Shown here: piece after piece, positions 45,401 through 52,860 of the stretch
How the letters are laid out: each line of letters opens with the position of its first letter
How positions within the stretch are numbered: position 1 is the stretch's first letter
Assembly: GCA_963825555.1 (NCBI GenBank)
Contig: CAWGTZ010000007.1
Span: 248,001-312,000 of the forward strand
Length of the DNA stretch: 64,000 nucleotides
Direction: 5' to 3'
Source: JAGVSR01 sp963825555
GTDB lineage: Bacteria; Pseudomonadota; Alphaproteobacteria; Rhizobiales; Hyphomicrobiaceae
The notes under the pieces: generated by a model
The model's database searches: none
What the model was told of the DNA's origin: nothing
The model's input: the letters and a program-made list of their open reading frames with translations, nothing else
Translations under genes and position numbers: made by a program

Positions 45401-45868
45401 TTCATCACCGTGAACGCGCATTTTCAGCGACTGTTCACGACCCTCTTCGGCGGCGGCGAAGCCCGGCTCGAGATGGTCGAATCGGAAACGGATCCCTTAG
45501 AAGGTGGCCTTGAGATCATCGCAAAGCCCCCGGGCAAGAAGCCAGCCACCCTCTCGCTGCTGTCGGGTGGTGAGCAGACACTGACGGCGCTTTCGCTGAT
45601 TTTTGCGGTCTTTTTGACCAATCCATCGCCGATCTGTGTGCTCGACGAGGTGGATGCGCCCCTGGATGACGCCAATGTGGACCGCTTTTGTACCCTGATG
45701 GAAAAGATGGCGACAGAGACGGCAACACGGTTCCTGGTCATCACCCACCACCCCATGACGATGGCGCGAATGAACCGGTTGTTCGGCGTCACCATGGCCG
45801 AGCGGGGCATCTCCCAGCTCGTTTCAGTCGATCTGGAGACCGCCAAGAGCTTCCGCGAGGCCGGCTGA
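42407..45868 (+). CDS. smc: Chromosome segregation protein SMC
   Basis: SMC is the ring-forming ATPase that compacts and helps separate chromosomes. The 1153-residue product has the N-terminal ATPase half with Walker A GPNGCGKSN (about 30) and two long coiled coils. A central hinge (about 510-640) lies between them, with no long Gly-rich turn seen. The C-terminal half has signature LLSGGEQTLTALSL and Walker B CVLDEVDAPLDDANVDRF. The frame opens at 42365, but the ATG at 42407 (MKINRLRLLGFKSF) is the family start. ScpA and ScpB are not in the window. Confidence 0.96.
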   Translation: MKINRLRLLGFKSFVEPTDLVIEAGLTGVVGPNGCGKSNLLEALRWVMGETSHKSMRAAAMDDVIFSGTTSRPARNAAEVTIFIDNAERLAPAEFNDQDVIEITRRIEREAGSAYRINGKDSRARDVKILFEDAATGARSPALVRQGQISEIVNAKPEQRRRVLEDAAGIAGLHSRRHEAELRLKAAENNLARLGDIMGGLTSQIESLKRQARQARRYKEISTDIRKTEALVYHLSWAQAQAHVDEEEGNLTEATTRLGMATEAEARALRQEADLAEGLPPLREAEAVKGAALGRLKIEQEAFEKEAERQHRRTEELKNRQTQLEKDIARESHAISEARDVLARLDTELVSLSETEEGAAAAEERATAELADLEKKLETAEANLADITHRAAEQRARRRSLEIAVGERREAIVRLEKQAAALEAQTREIQGRAPDVVELSETTEKGQQLTDRSARLEQEIHVAEQRVTMAAEAAAHHRDEAASARLLLSTLKTERETLAKLLIPVREDDLPPIVDALSVTPGYEAALGAALGEDLTAPIADDAPVHWRLLHIETIDPALPAGVEPLSRYVDAPPELQRRLSQIGVVSQEDGPELQKHLASGQRLVSVEGDLWRWDGYVATSGGTTLTAQRLAERNRMAEIEEREVAAREAASSLLDAENAAAEAHATAQNEERLLRADWRKTQAELGETRNRLTVIERQARETEAKLAAVAEAKQRLAAEFAEARERLAETEATRDEEVKAENLEPVANAAHETAQAARRAAGEARSRLQSLRRERQLNAERKKAIETDRDRWSNRQHGAEQQIANLESRLTETREELETLADLPAQIAERRSTLLSAISAAEAERQHAADALAAAETTLRNAVQALRAAHQQVAEGREARARIEAKLEGARTRRQDEARRIRETFEVAPENCLALAGLESGGALPALPDIDRQLQRLKADRERLGGVNLQADEELTVLLAQVASMETEKADVEQAVAKLRAAIGQLNREGKKRLEEAFITVNAHFQRLFTTLFGGGEARLEMVESETDPLEGGLEIIAKPPGKKPATLSLLSGGEQTLTALSLIFAVFLTNPSPICVLDEVDAPLDDANVDRFCTLMEKMATETATRFLVITHHPMTMARMNRLFGVTMAERGISQLVSVDLETAKSFREAG

Positions 45869-45987
45869 CGGGGCTTGCCAACGACCGGGCTGCGATGCGC
45901 CGATCGGAAAAACTGATCACTTCATTTATTTCCCGACCTGCGCGGTTTAGCCATACCCCCGGTTGAAGTCGCCGCGTCCGCCCTTTC

Positions 45988-46016
45988 TTGACACCCCTGG
46001 GGGGCGCTCATATGGT
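45988..46016 (+). promoter_or_regulatory. Near-consensus sigma70-type promoter of the atpIBEF'F operon
   Basis: TTGACA (45988-45993) is followed after exactly 17 bases by TATGGT (46011-46016). The atpI start codon lies 55 bases downstream of the -10 box, leaving a leader of about 45-50 bases. This is the strongest core promoter match noticed in the window, which suits a highly expressed operon. Confidence 0.75.
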
Positions 46017-46070
46017 GCGGCGCGCTCGAAAACCTTCGCGTTTTTGGCCACTTTTCCGCTGAGGAAGCCG

Positions 46071-46487
46071 ATGTCGGAACCGGATCATGGGGCGTCCCCG
46101 ACCAAGGGACAGTTGAGCCCTGAGGAGATCGCTGAGTTCAAACGCCGGGCCTCGGAGCTGGGCAGTCGCATTGACGGCGTCCAATCGGAAAAACAGGCCG
46201 AAATCGAGGAGCAGCAGGACCGGGCCAACCGCTCGCGCGGCATGGCCTACGGGTTGAGAATGTCCACCGAGCTCGTTGCGGCCATCCTGGTCGGCGGGTT
46301 CATGGGCTTCATGCTCGATACCTGGCTTGGTACCAAGCCCTGGCTGTTTCTCGTATTTTTGATGCTGGGTTTCGGCGCAGGCATCCTCAACATCTTGAGG
46401 GCCTTCAAGCGTATGCAGGCCGAGATCCTCCGCGAAAAGCAGGGGGATATCGGCAAAGCGATGCCGGACGACGGCGAAGACGACTGA
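46071..46487 (+). CDS. atpI: F0F1 ATP synthase subunit I (assembly protein AtpI)
   Basis: AtpI helps assemble the c-ring and in some bacteria supports magnesium uptake. The 138-residue product has a polar N-terminus, a conserved GMAYGLRMSTELVAA start to the membrane part and two TM helices (GGFMGFMLDTWLGTKPWLF turn), followed by a charged tail. The frame opens at 45963, but the ATG at 46071 has GAGGA upstream and matches the family. It opens the F0 operon and lies 33 bases before atpB. This split operon, with F1 elsewhere, is normal for alphaproteobacteria. Confidence 0.9.
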   Translation: MSEPDHGASPTKGQLSPEEIAEFKRRASELGSRIDGVQSEKQAEIEEQQDRANRSRGMAYGLRMSTELVAAILVGGFMGFMLDTWLGTKPWLFLVFLMLGFGAGILNILRAFKRMQAEILREKQGDIGKAMPDDGEDD

Positions 46488-46520
46488 AGACGTGTTGATA
46501 GAACACCTGGGGTAGGGAAC

Positions 46521-47306
46521 GTGGCAGCAGAACACGACGGGGCTCACGGAGCCGGCGGGATGCCGGATCCCATCTATCAGTTCGAGGTCAAGCGCCTCTT
46601 TCCGCTCGAGGTCTTCGGCGTAGATGCCACTTTCACGAATTCGGCCCTGTTCATGGTGGCCGGCGTGATTCTGGCCTTTGGGCTTCTCATGTTCGCCTCG
46701 CGCGGCCGTTCGCTCGTTCCGACCCGCATGCAATCTATAGCTGAGAGCCTCTACGAGTTTGTCGCGGGTATGGTTCGCGACAGCATGGGCGAGCAGGGAA
46801 TGAAGTTCTTTCCCTTCATCTTCACCCTCTTCATGTTCATCCTGACATTGAACATGCTGGGTATGATCCCGACGTTCTTCACCGTCACCAGCCAGCTCTG
46901 GGTCACCGCGGCGCTCGCTCTCCTCGTCTTTTTCCTCGTCATCATCATCGGCTTTGCGAAGAATGGTTTCGGCTTCCTGAAGCTGTTCGTGCCGGAGGGC
47001 GTTCCGATCTACGTGCTGCCGCTGGTGTCTATCATCGAGGTCATCTCGTTCTTCTCACGCCCGCTTAGCCATTCTCTGCGTCTGTTCGCCAACATGCTAG
47101 CCGGACACATCACGCTGAAGGTGTTCGCGGGCTTCATCATCATGCTGCTCGGCGCCGGTGGCGCAGCCGCCGCGATCTCTCCACTGCCGCTGCTCGCCGT
47201 CCTCGGCATCACGGCACTCGAGTTCCTCGTCGCATTCCTGCAGGCCTACGTCTTCACGATGCTGACCTGCATGTACCTGAACGACGCCCTGCATCCGGGC
47301 CACTAA
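46521..47306 (+). CDS. atpB: F0F1 ATP synthase subunit a
   Basis: Subunit a forms the proton half-channels of F0 next to the c-ring. The 261-residue product has five to six TM helices and the essential Arg in SHSLRLFANMLAGH, followed by a helix with the conserved EFLVAFLQAYVFTML. The GTG at 46521 has GGGGTAGGGA directly upstream. Length and motifs are those of the alphaproteobacterial family. It is the second gene of the F0 operon. Confidence 0.95.
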   Translation: MAAEHDGAHGAGGMPDPIYQFEVKRLFPLEVFGVDATFTNSALFMVAGVILAFGLLMFASRGRSLVPTRMQSIAESLYEFVAGMVRDSMGEQGMKFFPFIFTLFMFILTLNMLGMIPTFFTVTSQLWVTAALALLVFFLVIIIGFAKNGFGFLKLFVPEGVPIYVLPLVSIIEVISFFSRPLSHSLRLFANMLAGHITLKVFAGFIIMLLGAGGAAAAISPLPLLAVLGITALEFLVAFLQAYVFTMLTCMYLNDALHPGH

Positions 47307-47363
47307 CGGTCCGGGCGCAAGGCATCAAACGCAACACACGATCAACCAAAAGGGAGAAGGTTT

Positions 47364-47588
47364 ATGGATCCTCAATCGGCTAAGTATATCGGTGCTGGCA
47401 TCGCCGCGCTCGGCATCGGCATCGCGGCCATCGGCGTGGGCAACCTTTTCGGCCAGTTCCTGCAGGGCGCCCTGCGCAACCCCTCGGCTGCTGATGGCCA
47501 GTTCGGCCGCCTCATCTTCGGCTTCGCCGTGACGGAAGCCCTCGGCATCTTCGCGCTTGTCGTCGCGTTCCTGCTGCTGTTCACCTGA
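47364..47588 (+). CDS. atpE: F0F1 ATP synthase subunit c
   Basis: The c subunit forms the proton-driven rotor ring. The 74-residue product is a two-helix hairpin: a glycine-rich first helix (IGAGIAALGIGIAAIGVGNL), the polar loop QGALRNPSA and a second helix with the proton-carrying Glu in FAVTEALGIFALVV. GGGAG precedes the start at a good distance. A hairpin in the 108-base gap to atpF' may help give the higher amount of c over b subunits. Confidence 0.96.
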   Translation: MDPQSAKYIGAGIAALGIGIAAIGVGNLFGQFLQGALRNPSAADGQFGRLIFGFAVTEALGIFALVVAFLLLFT

Positions 47589-47613
47589 TACTGCCCTCGC
47601 GCAGACAAGGATG

Positions 47614-47638
47614 CTGAGGAGCCCTCGCGGCTCCTCGG
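47614..47638 (+). promoter_or_regulatory. Intercistronic hairpin between atpE and atpF'
   Basis: CTGAGGAGCC (47614-47623) pairs with GGCTCCTCGG (47629-47638), ten pairs with one wobble, around the loop CTCGC. It has no T tract, so partial termination or 3'-end protection of the atpE message is more likely than full termination. The c subunit is needed in about tenfold excess. Confidence 0.6.
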
Positions 47639-47696
47639 CTTCGCCTTTCCATAGAGTCGGTCCCTTTGGGGCCAGACCGAGATTCAGGCCGAGAAC

Positions 47697-48242
47697 ATGA
47701 CCGAGCCCGTTACCACGGGAACAGAAGTCCCGCACAGCGGCCCAGCCGATAAGGTTTTTCCGCCGCTCGATCCGACAACGATCGCACCCCAGCTCGTCTG
47801 GCTCACGCTGACGTTCGTCGCTCTCTATTTCCTCATGAAGCGTATCGCGATCCCGCGCATTGGTGGCGTGATCGAGGAACGCCGAGACCGGATTCAACGC
47901 GATCTTGATACCGCGGAGCGCCTCAAGGACGAGGTCGATGACGCCATGAAGGCTTACGAGAAGTCTTTGGCCGATGCCCGTTCCAATGCCTCCGGTATTG
48001 CTCGTGAGACGCGCGAGAAGCTGGCGGCAGAAGTCGACAGGGAGCGCACGACGCTGGAGGCGGAGACCGCCCGGAAGCTGGCGGACGCTGAAGCGCGCAT
48101 TGCGGATACAAAGAGCAAAGCCCTGTCGAGCGTAAACGAGATCGCTGTCGAGATCGCCGGTCCTGTTGTCAAGCAGCTCACTGGCAAGGACGTTGGTGCC
48201 GATGAAGTCAAGCGCGCGATCAGCGCCGGGGCCGGGGAGTAA
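47697..48242 (+). CDS. atpF': F0F1 ATP synthase subunit b'
   Basis: The 181-residue product is the divergent b' stalk subunit found in phototrophic and many alphaproteobacterial ATP synthases. A Pro-rich N-terminus is followed by one TM helix (about 33-52, QLVWLTLTFVALYFLMKRIA) and a long charged helix. The helix start IPRIGGVIEERRDRIQRDLD is typical. It forms a heterodimeric peripheral stalk with subunit b, whose gene starts five bases downstream. The gene is sometimes called atpG or atpX, so the symbol is a convention. Confidence 0.92.
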   Translation: MTEPVTTGTEVPHSGPADKVFPPLDPTTIAPQLVWLTLTFVALYFLMKRIAIPRIGGVIEERRDRIQRDLDTAERLKDEVDDAMKAYEKSLADARSNASGIARETREKLAAEVDRERTTLEAETARKLADAEARIADTKSKALSSVNEIAVEIAGPVVKQLTGKDVGADEVKRAISAGAGE

Positions 48243-48247
48243 CCACC

Positions 48248-48769
48248 ATGCTCAAAACGATGATCGTGATGGCCTCCCTGCTCGATCCGGGCGGCACCTA
48301 CTTCTGGACCGCGCTGGCCCTGATCGGCTTCTTCGCGATCCTGGCCTACTTCAAGGTTCCCGATGCGGTCGGCAAATCGCTCGACTCCCGGGCGGAGGTT
48401 ATCCGCAAGGAACTCGACGACGCACGCAGGATGCGCGAGGAAGCGCAGCAGTTGCTTGCCGACTACCAGCGACGCAGCAAGGAAGCCGAGGAAGAAGCGA
48501 AGGAAATCATCGCGCAAGCCAAGCGCGAGGCTGAAACGCTCGCTGCCGAGACACGCAAGTCGCTGGCCGAGACGGTCGAGCGTCGTACCAAAGCGGCCGA
48601 GGAGAAGATCGCCCGCGCTGAAGCTCAGGCTCTGGGTGAGGTGCGTTCGGCAGCCGTCGACGTGGCGCTGGCCACTGCGGAAAAGATCCTGAAGTCGAAA
48701 GTTACCGGGACGGATGCCGATTTACTCGTGGAGAACAGCATTCGCGAGCTGAAGGGCCGCCTCAACTGA
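48248..48769 (+). CDS. atpF: F0F1 ATP synthase subunit b
   Basis: The 173-residue product has an N-terminal TM helix (about 15-35, TYFWTALALIGFFAILAYF) and a long amphipathic coiled coil starting VGKSLDSRAEVIRKELDDAR. It ends with a delta-subunit-binding region (IRELKGRLN). It pairs with b' in the peripheral stalk. An in-frame second Met at residue 8 is an alternative start. It is the last gene of the F0 operon, which is ended by a strong terminator at 48807-48842. Confidence 0.93.
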   Translation: MLKTMIVMASLLDPGGTYFWTALALIGFFAILAYFKVPDAVGKSLDSRAEVIRKELDDARRMREEAQQLLADYQRRSKEAEEEAKEIIAQAKREAETLAAETRKSLAETVERRTKAAEEKIARAEAQALGEVRSAAVDVALATAEKILKSKVTGTDADLLVENSIRELKGRLN

Positions 48770-48806
48770 GGCTCATTCCCGCCCTGCGACCTCGCTTTCA
48801 CCAATA

Positions 48807-48842
48807 AAAAGAAAAGGCCGGGACACCCCGGCCTTTTCTTTT
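48807..48842. terminator. Strong bidirectional terminator after atpF
   Basis: A 16-base perfect hairpin (48807-48822 with 48827-48842) has the four-base loop ACAC. Its outer arm is AAAAGAAAA/TTTTCTTTT, so each strand ends in a U-rich tail. It stops the F0 operon and also the convergent lipoprotein gene that ends at 48895. Confidence 0.92.
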
Positions 48843-48894
48843 GAGATCTCACGAAATGTGACAGGCGCGCGCGTCCGGCCCTGCGTAGAACCCT

Positions 48895-49551
48895 TCAGCC
48901 GGCCCCCGGGATCGAACGGTCGAAGGCCACGAACACCTCATACTCGCCAGGACGAGAGCCCTGAGGAATTTCGAAGGTTACGGTGCGCACGGCAGAGAAA
49001 TAGCCGATGGGGTTCTCCACCGACACGTTCACGTCCACGTTCATCTTGTCGTTTGTGATGCGCGTGCGCTCTTCATTGGTGACGAAGACCGACACGGGAA
49101 GCGAGATCGGCCCGGGCTGACCCTTCGGCCCGAGGAGAACGCGGCCTGAGAAGCCGTATTTCACCGTAACGCGCCCGGGCTCGATGGAGCATTCGCGCGC
49201 GGTCTTGGTGATCTCACCACGATGCATGATCGCCATGCCGTCGCCGACGCGGCCCTGCTCATAGATCGTTACGAAATTGTCGCGCGGCCAGGGAACGAAG
49301 CGGGGACAGCCATGCGCCACTTCGATGCTGCCGCCTGTGGAGGCACCGGCATCGCCGAGCTGGGCAGCGGAAAGAAGCTGTTCCTCGCTGACGGCGCCTG
49401 TCTCAGTTTTGTTGGAGCTGCCGCCGAGAATGCCCGAGCCCAAGCCCGAGGTGATCGACGACATACCGCAACCGGCGAGCAGACTTGCAGCCCACAGCGA
49501 CACGGCGAGAGTCAAGGCTCTGCGCGAAGCCACAGGGATCGATTGCGTCAT
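48895..49551 (-). CDS. Lipoprotein of unknown function
   Basis: The 218-residue product has a lipoprotein signal with lipobox LLAGC (Cys28). A Gly/Ser-rich linker follows (SSITSGLGSGILGG), then a beta-rich domain with two more cysteines (AHGCPRFVPW, ARECSIEPGR) that could form a disulfide. The domain core VTVKYGFSGRVLLGPKGQPGP and ISLPVSVFVTNEERTRI looks like an immunoglobulin-like or similar sandwich. I know this only as a conserved alphaproteobacterial hypothetical. It is divergent from ispH and converges with the F0 operon. Confidence 0.8.
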   Translation of the reverse strand: MTQSIPVASRRALTLAVSLWAASLLAGCGMSSITSGLGSGILGGSSNKTETGAVSEEQLLSAAQLGDAGASTGGSIEVAHGCPRFVPWPRDNFVTIYEQGRVGDGMAIMHRGEITKTARECSIEPGRVTVKYGFSGRVLLGPKGQPGPISLPVSVFVTNEERTRITNDKMNVDVNVSVENPIGYFSAVRTVTFEIPQGSRPGEYEVFVAFDRSIPGAG

Positions 49552-49728
49552 TGCGTGCCCATCCGCATAATGCTGTTAGAAGGGTGCACCGCCGGAATGA
49601 GGCATCGCCTCGTTTCGGTCCCAAGACGCCCCCCACAACCCGACTCGAACTGTACCACCCCGCCGTCCGCGCGGACAATTCCGATAAAGGCGGCTCCCCG
49701 CCACGCGCCAGCCAGGACACTGCACCCG

Positions 49729-50760
49729 ATGCCGGAACAGACACAGGACAAATCAACCAACCGGCCGGAACTCAAAGTTCTGTTGGCGGCTCCACGCGGC
49801 TTCTGTGCCGGCGTCGACCGGGCCATCCAGATCGTTGAATTGGCTTTGGCCAAGTACGGGCCCCCTGTCTACGTGCGCCACGAGATCGTCCACAACCGTT
49901 TCGTGGTCGAGTCTCTCAGGTCAAAAGGTGCCGTTTTTGTGGACGAGCTCGACGAAATTCCCAAGACGGATCAACCCGTGATCTTTTCGGCACACGGCGT
50001 GCCACGGGCGGTCGTGGAAGACGCCAAAAGTCGCAATATGTTTGCGCTCGACGCCACCTGTCCTCTGGTTTTCAAGGTACACCTAGAGGCTCAAAGGCAT
50101 CACTCTGAGGGCCGCGAAATCATCCTGGTGGGGCATAAAGGACACCCCGAGGTGGAAGGCACCATGGGGCAGCTGCCGCAGGGCGCTGTCCGGCTGATCG
50201 AGACTGCCGGGGAGGCGCGCGCGTTCGTGCCCAAGGACCCGGCAAAACTTGCCTTTGTCACCCAAACGACATTGTCCGTCGACGATACGGCTGAGATCGT
50301 CAGGATTTTGAACGAACGTTTTCCGGGGATTGCCGGTCCCATGAAGGAAGACATTTGCTACGCGACGACCAATCGTCAGGCTGCCGTGAAGGCGATCGCG
50401 CCTCGGCTGGATTGCCTGCTCGTGATCGGCGCGCCCAACTCGTCCAACTCGGTACGTCTGGTGGAGGTGGCCGAGCGGGCCGGCTGCTCGAATTCGCTGC
50501 TCATACAGCGCAGCGCCGATATCCCCTGGGATCGGCTGTCGGGCGTGCGCACACTGGGCATTACGGCCGGCGCCTCGGCTCCTGAGCAACTCGTCAATGA
50601 GGTCATCGACGCTCTGAAGTCACGCTTCGATGTGACCGTGGACCTTGTTTCGACGGCAACGGAGAACATCGCGTTCAACGTTCCGCGCGAACTGAGAGAC
50701 GTGCGCGCGCCGGGCTCCACCTCCTCACTCGCCGCCACCACCCCGGTCGAGCGGATCTGA
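49729..50760 (+). CDS. ispH: 4-hydroxy-3-methylbut-2-enyl diphosphate reductase
   Basis: IspH (LytB) is the last enzyme of the MEP pathway and makes IPP and DMAPP using a 4Fe-4S cluster. The 343-residue product has the three cluster cysteines in PRGFCAGVDRA, DATCPLVFK and EDICYATTNRQ, and the substrate motifs HEIVHN, SAHGVP and GHKGHPEVEGT. The frame is open far upstream, but the ATG at 49729 is the family start. It is followed by thrB after nine bases and then rnhA; this ispH-thrB-rnhA order is common in Hyphomicrobiales. Confidence 0.95.
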   Translation: MPEQTQDKSTNRPELKVLLAAPRGFCAGVDRAIQIVELALAKYGPPVYVRHEIVHNRFVVESLRSKGAVFVDELDEIPKTDQPVIFSAHGVPRAVVEDAKSRNMFALDATCPLVFKVHLEAQRHHSEGREIILVGHKGHPEVEGTMGQLPQGAVRLIETAGEARAFVPKDPAKLAFVTQTTLSVDDTAEIVRILNERFPGIAGPMKEDICYATTNRQAAVKAIAPRLDCLLVIGAPNSSNSVRLVEVAERAGCSNSLLIQRSADIPWDRLSGVRTLGITAGASAPEQLVNEVIDALKSRFDVTVDLVSTATENIAFNVPRELRDVRAPGSTSSLAATTPVERI

Positions 50761-50769
50761 GACCCAAAA

Positions 50770-51741
50770 ATGGCCGTCTACACCGAGGTCAGCGATGACG
50801 AGCTGTCGGCCTTCATCAGCCGCTACAGCGTGGGTGATCTCGTCGCCTACAAGGGTATTGCCGAAGGCGTCGAAAACACGAATTACCTCGTTCAGACGAC
50901 ATCCGGCCGTTTCATCCTGACGCTTTACGAGAAGCGTGTCTCTCGCGACGACCTGCCATTCTTCCTGGGTCTCATGGAGCATCTGGCACGGCGCGGCGTA
51001 TCGTGTCCCACGCCGGTTCACGACCGCAATGGCGCGATCCTCTCCGTAATCTCCGGCCGAACCGCTGCGATGATAACGTTCCTGGACGGCTTCTCCGTGC
51101 GCAAGCCGAAGACGGATCACTGCGGGCAGCTGGGCCGCGCGCTGGCTGAGCTGCATCTGGCCGGCGAGGGTTTTGAGCTGACGCGACACAACGCGCTCGG
51201 CGAGACGGGATGGCGGCCGCTTTTCGAAAAATTCCGCAGCCAGGCCGACACGATCATGCCCGGGCTGCAATCTGTCATCCATGACGAACTGCTGCTGCTG
51301 GACGCGGCCTGGCCCAGGGACCTGCCGGAGGGAATCATTCACGCTGATCTCTTTCCCGACAACGTCTTCTTCCTCGGCGACAAACTCTCAGGTCTCATCG
51401 ACTTCTATTTCGCCTGCAACGAAGCACTGGCCTACGATATCGCCATCTGTCTCAATGCGTGGTGCTTCGAACCCGACTTCTCCTTCAACACCGCAAAGGG
51501 CCGGGCATTGCTGGAGGGCTACAACAGTGTCCGCCCGCTCAATCGGGCCGAACGCAGCGCCATGCCGCTGCTTGCGCGCGGGGCCGCCATCCGTTTTCTC
51601 CTGACGCGCTCCTACGACTGGCTGAACCGGCCGGCCAACGCGCTCGTCATACCGCACGATCCCATGCATTACGTTCGCCGACTGCGCTTCCACCAGACAG
51701 TGCGGTCGATATCCGCTTACGGGCTTGGCGAGGGCGCATGA
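50770..51741 (+). CDS. thrB: Homoserine kinase (ThrB2 type)
   Basis: This makes O-phosphohomoserine from homoserine and ATP, the substrate of threonine synthase. The 323-residue product is of the aminoglycoside-phosphotransferase-fold type (type II), not the GHMP type: it starts MAVYTEVSDDEL, has GIAEGVENTNY, the catalytic HADLFPDNVFF and the metal site LIDFYFAC. It is co-transcribed with ispH and overlaps rnhA by four bases (ATGA). thrC is about 9 kb away on the other strand. Confidence 0.94.
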   Translation: MAVYTEVSDDELSAFISRYSVGDLVAYKGIAEGVENTNYLVQTTSGRFILTLYEKRVSRDDLPFFLGLMEHLARRGVSCPTPVHDRNGAILSVISGRTAAMITFLDGFSVRKPKTDHCGQLGRALAELHLAGEGFELTRHNALGETGWRPLFEKFRSQADTIMPGLQSVIHDELLLLDAAWPRDLPEGIIHADLFPDNVFFLGDKLSGLIDFYFACNEALAYDIAICLNAWCFEPDFSFNTAKGRALLEGYNSVRPLNRAERSAMPLLARGAAIRFLLTRSYDWLNRPANALVIPHDPMHYVRRLRFHQTVRSISAYGLGEGA

Positions 51742-52238
51742 CACACGGCGGGCCACGCAAGGTCGTCATCTACACGGACGGCGCCTGCTCTGGCAATCCG
51801 GGCCCGGGCGGCTGGGGCGCCATTCTGATGTGGGGAGATCACCGCAAGGAACTCTCCGGCGGTGCCGCCGAGACGACCAACAACCGTATGGAGCTACAGG
51901 CGGTCATCGAAGCCCTCGGCGCCCTCAACCGTGCCGCGCACATCGATCTGTTCACCGACAGCGCCTACGTGAAGAACGGCATCACCTCGTGGATCCATTC
52001 CTGGAAGAGGAACGGCTGGCGAACGGCAGACAAGAAGCCGGTGAAGAATGCCGACCTTTGGCAGGAACTGGAGGCCGCCCGTCACCGCCATCAGATCGAC
52101 TGGCACTGGGTAAAGGGCCATGCGGGCCACCCGGAAAACGAAAGGGCCGACGCACTCGCTCGCGAGGGTATGGCGCCCTTTAAGCGTTCGCGTTCGGCCC
52201 TAACCGATACCGGGGCCGATCCGGGATCGGACCCCTGA
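51738..52238 (+). CDS. rnhA: Ribonuclease HI
   Basis: RNase HI cuts RNA in RNA-DNA hybrids. The 166-residue product contains the four catalytic acids: Asp in YTDGACSGNPGPGGWG, Glu in NNRMELQAV, Asp in LFTDSAYVKNG and Asp in ERADALAREG, with His in VKGHAGHPENE. The ATG at 51738 overlaps the thrB stop codon and gives the standard N-terminus. The C-terminal 15 residues are a short variable tail. An upstream extension of the frame into thrB is a shadow. Confidence 0.96.
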   Translation: MTHGGPRKVVIYTDGACSGNPGPGGWGAILMWGDHRKELSGGAAETTNNRMELQAVIEALGALNRAAHIDLFTDSAYVKNGITSWIHSWKRNGWRTADKKPVKNADLWQELEAARHRHQIDWHWVKGHAGHPENERADALAREGMAPFKRSRSALTDTGADPGSDP

Positions 52239-52242
52239 GCAG

Positions 52243-52259
52243 GCCGGGCGTTACCCGGC
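52243..52259. terminator. Short hairpin between convergent rnhA and peroxiredoxin genes
   Basis: GCCGGG/CCCGGC forms a six-pair stem with loop CGTTA in the 32-base gap between the two stop codons. A second GC-rich dyad lies in the last codons of rnhA. Weak as a terminator, because no T tract follows on either strand. Confidence 0.4.
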
Positions 52260-52270
52260 TGCGCTCAACG

Positions 52271-52774
52271 TCAAATCACGTTGTCGATCATCGTGCAGAG
52301 GGTCTCTGCGCTCGACTTTTCGTGAACAGGCGGTGAGTCGTCCACATTAAGGACCTTCACCACGCCGTCATCCACCAGCATGGCATAGCGCTTGGATCGC
52401 ACGCCAAGTCCGATGCCGGCACCCGTCAGGTCGATGTCGAGGCCGATTGCCTTGGCGAAGGCAGCGCTGTCGTCCGTGAGCATGACGACCTTGCCGGCCG
52501 AGCCGGTCGCCTTCGCCCACTCGTCCATGACAAAAACGTCGTTGACCGCCGTGCAGGCGATCGTATGAACGCCCTTTGCTTTCAACTCGTCCGCGCGGGC
52601 GACAAAGCCGGGCAGATGCTGCAGGTGGCAGGTGGGGGTGAAAGCCCCAGGGACAGCAAAGAGTGCCACCTTCTTACCGGCGAAAATGTCGGCCGTTGTG
52701 AGCGCCTTCGGGCCGTCAGCCGTCAGCGTCATGAACTTGGCGTCAGGAATGCGGTCGCCAACCTTGATCGTCAT
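52271..52774 (-). CDS. Peroxiredoxin (Prx5/AhpE-like thiol peroxidase)
   Basis: The 167-residue cytoplasmic enzyme reduces peroxides with a cysteine. The peroxidatic site is VPGAFTPTCHLQHLPGF (Cys49, with Pro and Thr of the PxxxTxxC motif), and the conserved Arg is in GVRSKRYAM. The C-terminal part VDDSPPVHEKSSAETL fits the Prx5 subfamily that uses glutathione or glutaredoxin. A second cysteine (ETLCTMI) near the C-terminus may be resolving. The ATG at 52774 has AAGGAG at ideal spacing. Confidence 0.92.
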   Translation of the reverse strand: MTIKVGDRIPDAKFMTLTADGPKALTTADIFAGKKVALFAVPGAFTPTCHLQHLPGFVARADELKAKGVHTIACTAVNDVFVMDEWAKATGSAGKVVMLTDDSAAFAKAIGLDIDLTGAGIGLGVRSKRYAMLVDDGVVKVLNVDDSPPVHEKSSAETLCTMIDNVI

Positions 52775-52860
52775 GTGGAAAGCTCCTTTGCGTTGCGCCC
52801 GGCCCAACCCGGACGCAGGTTCGGAAAATGTTGACCCGCCTTCTATACGTCAAGACGGGC

